This document shows, piece by piece, positions 1 to 7,476 of a DNA stretch of 64,000 nucleotides. The notes under the pieces are model-generated. The model was not told the DNA's origin, searched no databases, and worked only from the letters and a program-made list of their open reading frames with translations. Position numbers and translations under genes: made by a program. The stretch's first letter is position 1. Every line of letters begins with the position of its first letter. The DNA comes from Streptomyces spinoverrucosus (GTDB lineage: Bacteria; Actinomycetota; Actinomycetes; Streptomycetales; Streptomycetaceae), in the NCBI RefSeq assembly GCF_015712165.1, contig NZ_JADPZX010000001.1:7397501-7461500 (forward strand), in the 5' to 3' direction.

Positions 1-1
1 C

Positions 2-457
2 GTCGAGCAGATCCTCAAGCTGCAGTACCTGTGCTTCCAGAGCGAGGCCGCCCTGTACGGCAACTACCGCATCGACCCGCTCGTCCAGCCCCTCGACTCG
101 GTCCGGCGGGAAGTCGCCGAGGACTGCGTCTTCGTGGCCCGGCTCGGCGACGAGGTGGTCGGCTCGGTACGCGGCGCGGTCACCGAGGACGGCGCGGCCT
201 CCATCAGCCGCCTGTGCGTCCACCCCCGCCTCCAGGGCCACGGCATCGGCGCCCGCCTCCTCCGCGCGGCCGAGTTGGCCCTCGCACAGCAGCGCGGCGC
301 CAAGAAGTTCCGCCTCCACACGGGCCACCGCAGCGAGGGCAACCTCCGCCTGTACCGCAAGGTGGGCTACGAGACGGTGGGCACGTCGGAAGGCACGGAC
401 GGCGTCCCCATGGTCGTCCTGGAAAAGCAGGCGGGCCCGTACGCCACAACGGCGTGA
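2..457 (+). CDS. GNAT-family N-acetyltransferase (5' end missing)
   Basis: The reading frame is open from the first bases of the window and ends at TGA 455-457, so the start lies upstream and at least 151 residues are present. The acetyl-CoA binding motif is visible as R-L-C-V-H-P-R-L-Q-G-H-G-I-G, followed by a helix with A-R-L-L-R-A-A-E and a C-terminal L-Y-R-K-V-G-Y-E stretch. These are the usual motif A and motif B of GNAT enzymes, which move an acetyl group from acetyl-CoA to an amine. The substrate cannot be told. It converges on the membrane-protein gene pair that follows. Confidence 0.85.
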   Translation, partial: VEQILKLQYLCFQSEAALYGNYRIDPLVQPLDSVRREVAEDCVFVARLGDEVVGSVRGAVTEDGAASISRLCVHPRLQGHGIGARLLRAAELALAQQRGAKKFRLHTGHRSEGNLRLYRKVGYETVGTSEGTDGVPMVVLEKQAGPYATTA

Positions 458-462
458 GGTGC

Positions 463-515
463 CGCCCTTAGGGGGCGCGGGGAACTGCGCGAGCAACCAC
501 AGCGAACCCGCACCC
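463..515. repeat. Probable dispersed Streptomyces intergenic repeat
   Basis: The core GGGGCGCGGGGAACTGCGCG lies between two convergent genes. From memory, near-identical sequences are scattered through intergenic spaces of many Streptomyces chromosomes. Only one copy was noticed in this window, so the call rests on recollection. Confidence 0.4.
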
Positions 516-526
516 GCCGCCGACGC

Positions 527-970
527 TCACCCCGGCTGCTCGCTGCGCGCCCTCCGCAACCACCACAAAGCGGAGACCGGCAACAAAACCGGAATGAACA
601 AATACCCCATCCCGAAGTCGGACCACACGGTCGCATCCGGAAACGCGGACGGCTCGACCAGCGTCCACGTGCCAACCACCAGCACCCCCACCAGCTCGGC
701 GGCGCAGCACACTTGCGCCGCCCTGCGGGCCGTTTCCCCACCCCGCACCAGCGTGTACGTGATGAACCCGTACACGACACCCGCCACCGCGGACAACGAA
801 TAGGCGAGCGGCGCCCGGTCGAACTCCGTGGCGATCTGGTACACGGACCGCGACACGGCCCCCACCACCATCACCCCGTACAGCCAGACGAGCAGCACCC
901 CGGGCCCACGGATCAGCCGCGTCCGCCGCGTCCCGCCCGACGTGGCCACCTCAGCCTCCCCAGATGTCAT
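527..970 (-). CDS. Small integral membrane protein, unknown function
   Basis: The product is 147 aa, from ATG at 970 (M-T-S-G-E-A-E-V-A). An upstream in-frame ATG at 1015 would lie deep inside the preceding gene and is less likely. Three to four hydrophobic segments are visible, the first beginning G-V-L-L-V-W-L-Y-G-V-M-V-V and the last V-L-L-P-V-S-A-L-W-W-L. There is no signal-peptide cleavage motif and no catalytic motif. The start overlaps the end of the upstream gene by 20 bp, so the two are probably co-transcribed and may work together. I do not recognise the family. Confidence 0.75.
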   Translation of the reverse strand: MTSGEAEVATSGGTRRTRLIRGPGVLLVWLYGVMVVGAVSRSVYQIATEFDRAPLAYSLSAVAGVVYGFITYTLVRGGETARRAAQVCCAAELVGVLVVGTWTLVEPSAFPDATVWSDFGMGYLFIPVLLPVSALWWLRRARSEQPG

Positions 971-1310
971 AGAGCCGCACCTCCAGGACAGCGAGCACCA
1001 CACCGCCGGCGGCAACCGTCACCGAACCCCACTTCGAGCGCTCGGCCAGCGACATGAACCCCGCGGCCGGAATACACGCGAACGCCCCGACCAGATACGC
1101 CACGAAGATGGTCGTCCCCTGCTCCGGCCGCTCACCGCGCGCCAGCTGCACCACCCCGACCACCAGCTGGACCAACGCCAGCACCGACACCACGGCCATC
1201 CCGATGAAGTGCCAGTCTTTCGTCGGCTGATCGCGGTACGCGGCCCAGCCGCACCACGCGCCGAGCAACAGCGCGGCGACCGCGGTCGCCACCGTCAGGG
1301 CATCAAGCAT
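951..1310 (-). CDS. Small integral membrane protein, unknown function
   Basis: The product is 119 aa, starting M-L-D-A-L-T-V-A-T-A. Four hydrophobic stretches are spread over almost its whole length, so it is a polytopic inner-membrane protein. It heads a two-gene unit with the overlapping downstream membrane-protein gene. It is divergent from the HAD phosphatase gene, with about 70 bp between the starts that must hold both promoters. No family was recognised. Confidence 0.75.
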   Translation of the reverse strand: MLDALTVATAVAALLLGAWCGWAAYRDQPTKDWHFIGMAVVSVLALVQLVVGVVQLARGERPEQGTTIFVAYLVGAFACIPAAGFMSLAERSKWGSVTVAAGGVVLAVLEVRLYDIWGG

Positions 1311-1379
1311 GCAGCGACCCTATTACGGGCCAAAAGGCCTGATGCGGTCGCCCCCGGGGTGCCCCGTAGGGTCGAGCCC

Positions 1380-2030
1380 ATGAAGATCCACGCGCAAGCC
1401 CTCCTGTTCGACAACGACGGCACCCTCGTCTCCTCCCTCGAATCCGTACACCGCTGCTGGACCCGCTGGGCGGGCGAGTTCGGCATCACCGCCGAGCGCT
1501 TCGCGCAGGTCGAACTGCACGGCCGGACCGCCGCCGAGATAGCCGCCGACCTGCTGCCGCCCGAGATCGTCCCGGAGGCCGTCGCACGGATCGAGACGCT
1601 GGAGGTGGAGGACGTACCCAACGGTGGTGTGCGTCTGCTCCCCGGCACGCACGACTTCCTCTCCTCCCTCCCCGCCGACCGCTGGGCCGTCGTCACCTCC
1701 GCGACCCGCCGCCTGGCCGAGGCCCGCCTGGACGCCGTCGGCATCCTCCCCAAGAACCTGGTCGCCGCCGACGACGTCACCCGCGGCAAGCCCGACCCCG
1801 AGCCCTACCTGCTGGCGGCCCGCGAAATGGGCGTCGACCCGGCCGACTGCGTGGTGTTCGAGGACGCCCCCGCCGGACTGCGGGCGGGCCGCGCCGCCGG
1901 GATGTCCACCGTGGCCTTGGCCACAACCCACCCCGCCCACGAACTGACCGCCGACCTGGTGGTCGAGGACCTGTCGGCCCTGTCCGCGCTGGTCACCGCC
2001 GACGGCGTGGAGATCGCCGTCCGCGACTGA
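1380..2030 (+). CDS. HAD-superfamily phosphatase (sugar-phosphatase-like)
   Basis: The product is 216 aa. The N-terminal L-L-F-D-N-D-G-T-L holds the nucleophile Asp11 and general acid Asp13 of the HAD fold. A helical cap follows (about residues 20-85), then the motif II region V-V-T-S-A-T, the motif III Lys in R-G-K-P-D-P-E-P-Y, and motif IV in V-F-E-D-A-P-A-G. The size and cap match the subfamily that includes small sugar phosphatases and beta-phosphoglucomutase. The true substrate is not readable. The ATG was chosen because the HAD motif starts a few residues later, as in relatives. Confidence 0.9.
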   Translation: MKIHAQALLFDNDGTLVSSLESVHRCWTRWAGEFGITAERFAQVELHGRTAAEIAADLLPPEIVPEAVARIETLEVEDVPNGGVRLLPGTHDFLSSLPADRWAVVTSATRRLAEARLDAVGILPKNLVAADDVTRGKPDPEPYLLAAREMGVDPADCVVFEDAPAGLRAGRAAGMSTVALATTHPAHELTADLVVEDLSALSALVTADGVEIAVRD

Positions 2031-2040
2031 CGCCTGTCCA

Positions 2041-2065
2041 CCGCTGTCCGCAATGCGGACAGCGG
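2041..2065 (+). terminator. Perfect inverted repeat after the HAD gene
   Basis: Two 12-bp arms, CCGCTGTCCGCA and TGCGGACAGCGG, flank a single A and begin 10 bp past the stop codon. The RNA would form an 11-bp hairpin with a tight loop followed by UUCCU. It is probably the terminator of the phosphatase gene. Being symmetrical, it could also be an operator for the metNIQ transcript. Confidence 0.55.
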
Positions 2066-2102
2066 TTCCTGGTCGCCTTCATACGTCTGCTTTACTGATC
2101 GC

Positions 2103-2192
2103 ATGACCACGACGAGCAGCCGCATCCCTGCGACCGAGGCGACCACGACGCCCGGTGCTCGCTGTATGTGTCGTCGAATGTGCGCCTTCTAG
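2103..2192 (+). CDS. Putative Cys/Met leader peptide upstream of metNIQ
   Basis: This is a 29-codon ORF (ATG 2103, TAG 2190-2192) ending R-C-M-C-R-R-M-C-A-F, with three Cys and two Met codons clustered at the 3' end. It sits 157 bp upstream of metN, the ATP-binding subunit gene of a methionine importer. No Shine-Dalgarno sequence is seen before its ATG, so it may be translated from a leaderless mRNA, which is common in Streptomyces. Cys-rich upstream ORFs that sense cysteine supply are known in actinobacteria. The function here is inferred from position and codon content. Confidence 0.5.
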   Translation: MTTTSSRIPATEATTTPGARCMCRRMCAF

Positions 2193-2349
2193 AGGGCCCC
2201 CGCACCCCCTGAGCCTCGCGCCCCGAAGCGAGCCGCCGTGGCATGTCCGTACCTCCTCCGCCGTACGTGACCGACCAGCCCCGCGCACCTCTTCCCTCCC
2301 GTACCAGGGCACACCCACGCCCGCGTACTCGACAGTGACGGAAACCCAC
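2193..2349 (+). other. metNIQ 5' untranslated region
   Basis: This is a 157-bp pyrimidine-rich stretch between the leader ORF and metN. No gene was seen. I looked for SAM riboswitch core motifs and found none. It is the likely seat of any attenuation coupled to the leader peptide, but I could not define clear alternative hairpins by eye. Confidence 0.35.
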
Positions 2350-3384
2350 GTGATCACCACCTCGGGCCTGACCAAGGTCTACCGCTCACGCGGCCGCGAG
2401 GTCACCGCCCTCGACGGCGTCGACCTGCACGTCCGCGAAGGCGAGGTCTACGGCGTCATCGGCCAGTCCGGCGCCGGCAAGTCCTCGCTCATCCGCTGCG
2501 TCAACCTCCTGGAGCGCCCCACCTCCGGCACGGTCACCGTCGCCGGCCAGGACCTCACCGCGCTCGCCGGGCGGGGCCCGCGCGCGGGCCGGGAACTCCG
2601 CCGCGCGCGCAGCCGTATCGGCATGGTCTTCCAGCACTTCAACCTGCTGTCCTCCCGGACCGTCCAGGACAACGTCGAGCTGCCGCTGGAAATCCTCGGC
2701 AAGTCGGGGAAGGAACGTTCCCGCAAGGCGCTCGAACTGCTCGACCTCGTCGGCCTCGCCGACAAGGCCAAGGCCTACCCCGCCCAGCTCTCCGGCGGCC
2801 AGAAGCAACGCGTCGGCATCGCCCGCGCCCTGGCCGGCGACCCCAAGGTGCTGCTCTCCGACGAGGCCACCAGCGCCCTCGACCCGGAGACGACCCGCTC
2901 GATCCTGAGGCTGCTGCGCGACCTGAACCAGCAGCTGGGCCTCACCGTCCTGCTCATCACGCACGAGATGGACGTCGTGAAGTCGATCTGCGACTCGGCC
3001 GCCCTGATGGACCGGGGCCGCATCGTCGAGTCCGGCACCGTCAGCGAACTGCTCGCCACCCCGGGCTCGGAGCTGGCCGCCGCGCTCTTCCCGGTGGGCG
3101 GCGAGGCCTCCGCCGACGACCGCACCGTCCTCGACGTCACCTTCCACGGCGAGGCCGCCACCCAGCCCGTCATCTCCCAGCTGGCCCGCACCTACAACAT
3201 CGACATCTCCATCCTCGGCGCCGCCATCGACACCGTCGGCGGCCTCCAGGTCGGCCGGATGCGCCTCGAACTGCCCGGCCGCTACGAGGACAACGTCGTG
3301 CCCATCGGGTTCCTGCGCGAGCAGGGCCTGCAGATCGATGTCGTCGGCGCCGAGCCGGTACTGGTGAAGGAAGGTGCCAAGTGA
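2350..3384 (+). CDS. metN: D-methionine ABC transporter, ATP-binding protein MetN
   Basis: The product is 344 aa. It is the ATPase that powers uptake of methionine through MetI with MetQ as binding protein. Walker A is G-Q-S-G-A-G-K-S (residues 38-45), the signature L-S-G-G-Q-K-Q-R begins near 147, and Walker B L-L-S-D-E-A is near 168. About 80 C-terminal residues form the NIL domain that binds methionine and gives trans-inhibition in the MetNI family. GTG 2350 fits relatives that begin M-I-T-T. An in-frame GTG at 2335 is an alternative; the best ribosome site is a weak GGAA. The metI start overlaps the stop by 4 nt. Confidence 0.95.
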   Translation: MITTSGLTKVYRSRGREVTALDGVDLHVREGEVYGVIGQSGAGKSSLIRCVNLLERPTSGTVTVAGQDLTALAGRGPRAGRELRRARSRIGMVFQHFNLLSSRTVQDNVELPLEILGKSGKERSRKALELLDLVGLADKAKAYPAQLSGGQKQRVGIARALAGDPKVLLSDEATSALDPETTRSILRLLRDLNQQLGLTVLLITHEMDVVKSICDSAALMDRGRIVESGTVSELLATPGSELAAALFPVGGEASADDRTVLDVTFHGEAATQPVISQLARTYNIDISILGAAIDTVGGLQVGRMRLELPGRYEDNVVPIGFLREQGLQIDVVGAEPVLVKEGAK

Positions 3385-4118
3385 CCTGGTCCGAAATGCA
3401 GCCTCTGCTGGAGCAGGCCTGTACCGAGACGCTGGTCATGGTCGGCTGGTCCACCCTGATCGCCGTCGTCGCCGGGCTTCCCATCGGCGTTCTGCTCGTC
3501 CTCACCGACAAGGGCGGCCTGCTGCAGAACACCGTGGTGAACAAGGTCATCGGGCAGATCGTGAACGTCGGCCGCTCGATGCCGTTCATCATCCTGATGG
3601 TCGCGCTGATGAGCTTCACCCGCTGGGTCACCGGCACCACCATCGGCAGTGAGGCCGCGATCGTGCCGCTGGCCATCGGCGGCATCCCGTTCTTCGCCCG
3701 CCTCGTCGAGACGGCCGTCCGCGAGGTGGACCACGGGCTCGTCGAGGCCGTCCAGTCGATGGGCGGCAACACCTGGACCATCGTCCGCAAGGTCCTCGTC
3801 CCCGAGGCGCTGCCCTCCCTGATCGCCTCCACGACGACCACGATCATCGCCCTGATCGGCTACTCCGCCATGGCCGGCACGGTCGGCGGCGGCGGCCTCG
3901 GCGACCTCGCCGTCCGCTACGGCTACCAGCGCTTCGAGACCGGCCTGATGTGGATCACCGTGGCCGTCCTCGCCGTCGTCATCTCCCTCATCCAGTTCGC
4001 CGGCGACTACGCGGCCCGGTCCCTGCACCGCCGCGGCGGCCGCTCGGGCGCGGCTCCCAAGCTCCGCCTGCTGAAGGCGAAGGAGCCCGCCGCGGCCGAC
4101 GTCAGCAAGGTCGCGTAG
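3381..4118 (+). CDS. metI: Methionine ABC transporter permease MetI
   Basis: The product is 245 aa. It is the membrane channel subunit of the MetNIQ importer. About five membrane-spanning segments are visible. The cytoplasmic coupling (EAA) loop reads E-A-V-Q-S-M-G-G-N, which docks onto MetN. Length and order match the MetI family. The GTG start overlaps the metN stop as GTGA, so translation is coupled. The C-terminal tail is Arg/Lys-rich and soluble. Confidence 0.95.
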   Translation: MTWSEMQPLLEQACTETLVMVGWSTLIAVVAGLPIGVLLVLTDKGGLLQNTVVNKVIGQIVNVGRSMPFIILMVALMSFTRWVTGTTIGSEAAIVPLAIGGIPFFARLVETAVREVDHGLVEAVQSMGGNTWTIVRKVLVPEALPSLIASTTTTIIALIGYSAMAGTVGGGGLGDLAVRYGYQRFETGLMWITVAVLAVVISLIQFAGDYAARSLHRRGGRSGAAPKLRLLKAKEPAAADVSKVA

Positions 4119-4183
4119 CCCCACCCCAGAACTCCCCGCACACCATCGCGGGGTCGCTCCACCCATAAGGAAAGGCACTTTTC

Positions 4184-5011
4184 GTGCGTAACACCGCCAA
4201 GTTCACCACCGCTGCCCTCGCCGCCGGAGCCCTCACCCTCGGGCTCACCGCCTGCGGCTCGGGCCAGGACGCCGCCTCCGACACCTCCGGACCGCTGGTC
4301 GTCGCGGCGACGCCCGTCCCGCACGCCCAGGTCCTGACCTACGTCAAGGACAACCTGGCCCAGAAGGCCGGTCTGGACCTCGAGATCAAGGAGTTCACCG
4401 ACTACGTCACGCCGAACACGGCGACGGAGGACGGCTCGGTGGGCGCCAACTACTTCCAGACCGAGCCCTACCTCGAGGACTTCAACAAGAAGAACGGCAC
4501 CCACCTGGTGTCCGTCGCCTCGGTGCACCTGGAGCCGCTCGGCCTCTACTCCGAGAAGACCGACAAGGTCGGCGGCCTGAAGAACGGCGCGACCATCGCC
4601 GTCCCCAACGACACCGTCACCGAGGCGCGCGCCCTCCAGCTGCTCGCCGCCAACGGACTGATCACCCTCAAGGACGGCGTCGGCACCACGGCCACCACCG
4701 CCGACATCACCAAGAACCCCAGGAACCTCAAGTTCAAGGAGCTGGAGGCGGCCCTGACCCCCCGCTCCCTGAAGGACGTCGACGCGGCCGTCATCAACGG
4801 CAACTACGCCCTGGAGGCCGACCTCAAGCCGGCCGAGGACGCCCTCGTCCTGGAGTCCCCCGAGAACAACCCGAACGTCAACCTCCTCGTCGTCAAGGAA
4901 GGCAACGAGGACGACCCGCGCGTGCGGAAGCTCGCGAAGCTCCTCACCTCCGCCGAGGTCAAGAAGTTCATCGAGGACGAGTACAACGGCTCGGTGATCC
5001 CCTCCTCCTGA
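4184..5011 (+). CDS. metQ: Methionine-binding lipoprotein MetQ
   Basis: The product is 275 aa. It is an NlpA/MetQ-type substrate-binding protein tethered to the outer face of the membrane. The signal peptide ends in the lipobox L-T-A-C with Cys24 as the lipidated residue. The mature part contains the family pattern A-A-T-P-V-P-H-A and N-Y-F-Q-T-E-P-Y-L. The GTG start follows a strong AAGGAAAGG ribosome site. It is the last gene of the metNIQ unit and is followed by a strong hairpin terminator. Confidence 0.95.
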   Translation: MRNTAKFTTAALAAGALTLGLTACGSGQDAASDTSGPLVVAATPVPHAQVLTYVKDNLAQKAGLDLEIKEFTDYVTPNTATEDGSVGANYFQTEPYLEDFNKKNGTHLVSVASVHLEPLGLYSEKTDKVGGLKNGATIAVPNDTVTEARALQLLAANGLITLKDGVGTTATTADITKNPRNLKFKELEAALTPRSLKDVDAAVINGNYALEADLKPAEDALVLESPENNPNVNLLVVKEGNEDDPRVRKLAKLLTSAEVKKFIEDEYNGSVIPSS

Positions 5012-5029
5012 GCCACAGCCCGTCCGCGC

Positions 5030-5068
5030 ACCCGGGGTTCACTCCATCACGGGGAGTGGACCCCGGGT
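5030..5068 (+). terminator. Terminator after metQ
   Basis: A 16-17-bp stem, ACCCGGGGTTCACTCC paired with GGAGTGGACCCCGGGT with one G-U wobble, around a 6-nt loop. It starts 18 bp after the metQ stop. The U-tract is weak, as is usual in Streptomyces. Confidence 0.75.
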
Positions 5069-5145
5069 GTGTGGTTCAGTGCTTTCATGCTGCATGCTGG
5101 GCAGTTCAGCAGGTCCTGACGGTTCGAAGGTTACGGAGCGGCTTC

Positions 5146-5784
5146 ATGACGAGCACCTTCCCCACCATCTCCATCAGCACGGAGCGGTTGGTGCTGCGTC
5201 CGCTCGACGAGGACGACGTTCCCGCCCTCGCCGAGATGATGAACGACGAGCAGGTCGTCGCCTGGACCGACGTACAGCAGCCCTTCACCGAGGACGGCGC
5301 CCGCACCTGGATCACCGAGTACGCCCCCACCGAGCGTGCCGCGGGCCGAGGCCTCGACCTCGCCGTCACCGAGTTCCTCACACAGCGCCTGGTCGGCATC
5401 ATCCAGCTCGGCAGGACGAACTGGCATGTGCGCTCCACCGAGATGTCGTACATCATCGCCCCCTGGGCCCGCGGCGAGGGTTACGCCTCCGAGGCCGCGC
5501 TGGCCACCGCGCAGTGGCTGTTCGGCGACCAGAAACTCGAGCGCATCGAGCTGCGCACGGCCGCCGACAACACGGCCTCCCAGCAGGTCGCCCAGAAGAT
5601 CGGGTGCATCAGCGAGGGAGTCCTGCGGGGCGCCTGCATAGCGCGCACCCGCACCGACGACGGTGCCTGGGCCGAGGTGCGCACCGACTACATCGTCTGG
5701 AGCCTGCTGCCCGAGGACATCGAGGGTGCGGGAGACCAGCTGGCCGACACGGACGGCTTCACCTCGTACTCGGACTGGAACTGA
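5146..5784 (+). CDS. GNAT-family acetyltransferase (RimJ/RimL type)
   Basis: The product is 212 aa. The opening I-S-T-E-R-L-V-L-R-P-L-D-E-D-D is the hallmark of the RimJ/RimL/Acetyltransf_3 branch, which acetylates N-termini or small amines. The acetyl-CoA loop appears as I-A-P-W-A-R-G-E-G-Y-A-S-E-A, and L-R-T-A-A-D-N-T-A-S corresponds to the conserved N-xx-S region. ATG 5146 lies just upstream of the conserved start. Longer in-frame starts from 5056 run through sequence directly behind the metQ terminator and are rejected. It appears monocistronic. Confidence 0.88.
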   Translation: MTSTFPTISISTERLVLRPLDEDDVPALAEMMNDEQVVAWTDVQQPFTEDGARTWITEYAPTERAAGRGLDLAVTEFLTQRLVGIIQLGRTNWHVRSTEMSYIIAPWARGEGYASEAALATAQWLFGDQKLERIELRTAADNTASQQVAQKIGCISEGVLRGACIARTRTDDGAWAEVRTDYIVWSLLPEDIEGAGDQLADTDGFTSYSDWN

Positions 5785-5899
5785 GGGCACCGGGGACGCC
5801 GCCCGAGCGCGTCCGAGCGGCACCAGGTACTCTCACGGAGCCTGCCCGCCCGCGGGCTGCCCCCGACGACCTGCGCAAACCCCCTGGAGACTGACGACG

Positions 5900-7111
5900 A
5901 TGGCCGACCGGGTCACGGTGATCGGCTGGGACGGCTCTCCGTTGACCGCCGCGGCACGCGCCGCCCTGGGCGCCGCCACCCTGGTGGCCGGTGCCGCCCA
6001 CCACCTGGCACTGCCCGAGGTGCCGCCCACCGCCGAGCGCGTCCGCCTCGGCAGTCTCGCCCTCGCCGCCCGCCGGATCGCCGCCCATCGCGGCACCGCG
6101 GTGGTGCTCGCCGACGGCGACCCCGGCTTCTTCGGAGTCGTACGGACCCTGCGCGCACCCGAGTTCGGCCTGGAGGTCGAGGTCGTCCCCGCCGTCTCCT
6201 CCGTCGCCGCCGCCTTCGCGCGCGCGGGCATGCCCTGGGACGACGCCCACGTGGTCGTCGCACACCCCCGCACCCTGCGACGCGCGGTGAACGTATGCCG
6301 CGCCCACACCAAGGTCGCGGTCCTCACCTCACCCGGCGCAGGCCCCGCCGAACTCGGGCTGCTCCTCGACGGCGTCCACCGCACGTTCGTCATCTGCGAG
6401 GAACTCGGCACCGACCGCGAGCAGGTCACCGTCGTCACCTCCGACAAGGCGGCCGACCACACCTGGCGCGACCCGAACGTCGTCATCGTCATCGGCGGCC
6501 CGGTCGGGGCGCAGGAGGGCGGCGGCTGGATCGCCGGCCGCGACCCGGGAACGGGTCCCCGCGGCTGGACCCTGCCCCCCGAGGCGTACGTCGGTGAACT
6601 GGGCGAGGGCGAGACCGAGCTGCTCCGCGCGGCCCAACTCGCCCGGCTCGGACCGCGCGTCGGCGACCTCGTGTGGGACATCGGCTGCGGCAGCGGCGCC
6701 TTCGCCACCGAGGCCGCCCGGGCCGGCGCCGCCGTCATCGCCGTCGACCGGGACCCGGGCGCCTGCGCCCGCACCGACGCCGCCGCACGCCGCTTCGCGG
6801 TCCAGCTCCAGATCGTCCACGGCACCGCCCCGCACGTCCTGGAGAACCTGCCCGAACCCGACGTAGTCCGGGTCGGCGGCGGGGGAGCGGCCGTGGTCTC
6901 CGCGGTCGCCGACCGCCGTCCGCAGCGCATCGTCACCCACGCCGCCACCCGCGACGCGGCCGAACTCATCGGCCGTGACCTCACGGAGCACGGCTACGAC
7001 GTCGAGTGCGCCCTGCTGCAGTCCGTCGAACTCGACACGCGGGCCTGGACGGAGAAGGAACGGAGCGTCGCGTTCCTGCTCAGCGGCGTGCTGCCCGACC
7101 GCGCGTCCTGA
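5900..7111 (+). CDS. cobL: Precorrin-6Y C5,15-methyltransferase (CbiE-CbiT fusion)
   Basis: The product is 403 aa. It acts in the cobalamin (vitamin B12) corrin pathway, methylating C5 and C15 and decarboxylating the acetate side chain. The first ~200 residues are the CbiE tetrapyrrole methylase domain (V-T-V-I-G-W-D-G-S at the N-terminus, V-V-L-A-D-G-D-P-G-F-F-G in the middle). Residues ~205-400 are the CbiT domain, with the SAM motif D-I-G-C-G-S-G-A-F near residue 260. Fused CbiET proteins are called CobL. The next gene carries later B12 steps. Confidence 0.93.
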   Translation: MADRVTVIGWDGSPLTAAARAALGAATLVAGAAHHLALPEVPPTAERVRLGSLALAARRIAAHRGTAVVLADGDPGFFGVVRTLRAPEFGLEVEVVPAVSSVAAAFARAGMPWDDAHVVVAHPRTLRRAVNVCRAHTKVAVLTSPGAGPAELGLLLDGVHRTFVICEELGTDREQVTVVTSDKAADHTWRDPNVVIVIGGPVGAQEGGGWIAGRDPGTGPRGWTLPPEAYVGELGEGETELLRAAQLARLGPRVGDLVWDIGCGSGAFATEAARAGAAVIAVDRDPGACARTDAAARRFAVQLQIVHGTAPHVLENLPEPDVVRVGGGGAAVVSAVADRRPQRIVTHAATRDAAELIGRDLTEHGYDVECALLQSVELDTRAWTEKERSVAFLLSGVLPDRAS

Positions 7112-7476
7112 TCCCGTTGACGTCCCCGTGATCCGGTTGTCGTACCGCGCGCGGTAGGCTGGCCGATCGTTGTACCGCACTCGGACGCCCGGCGCTTCGT
7201 CGGTCAATGTCCGGAAAACCCGCCCGTTTTGGGCTGGGTGTGGTACGGCAGAACCCGAGGACGCGCAACGTGGCGCAGTCCACAGCGGGCCGTCGCGAAT
7301 GAAGCTGACGTGACGGCGGAACGGCCGCGACAATGCCACTGAATGGCTTTGTCGCCTTTTCCGGCGGGTCGTTCGTGCCGCTGGGCACGCGCGCTCGTTC
7401 TTCACAGCGGGGCGGTCGACGCGCCGTTCCGGGTGAGCTGGTCGTAGGAGCATCAACCGATGGGCGAGGGGTACGC
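7112..7476 (+). other. 365-bp gap before bluB-cobT
   Basis: No convincing gene was seen. It carries a perfect 14-bp palindrome overlapping a -10-like hexamer (7143-7160) and the isolated word GCCACTG at 7335. The rest of a cobalamin riboswitch core was not found. The ORF frame of the next gene is open from about 7333, so some of this gap could be coding if the gene starts earlier. Confidence 0.5.
7143..7160 (+). promoter_or_regulatory. Palindrome TACCGCGCGCGGTA with TAGGCT hexamer
   Basis: TACCGCGCGCGGTA (7143-7156) is a perfect palindrome. Its last bases run into TAGGCT (7155-7160), a good TAnnnT -10 hexamer. No matching -35 at 17-18 bp was seen. A repressor bound to the palindrome would cover such a promoter. 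This is a low-confidence candidate control site for the bluB-cobT gene. Confidence 0.3.

Noticed and set aside
2193..2349. SAM riboswitch upstream of metN
   Set aside because: The conserved SAM-I and SAM-IV core words were not found by eye; a leader-peptide mechanism fits better.
5056..5145. Longer start for the RimJ/RimL-type acetyltransferase
   Set aside because: The extra residues come from sequence immediately after the metQ terminator and are unlike the family's N-terminus.
7230..7476. Cobalamin riboswitch before bluB-cobT
   Set aside because: Only the isolated word GCCACTG is present; the other conserved parts of the cobalamin element are missing.
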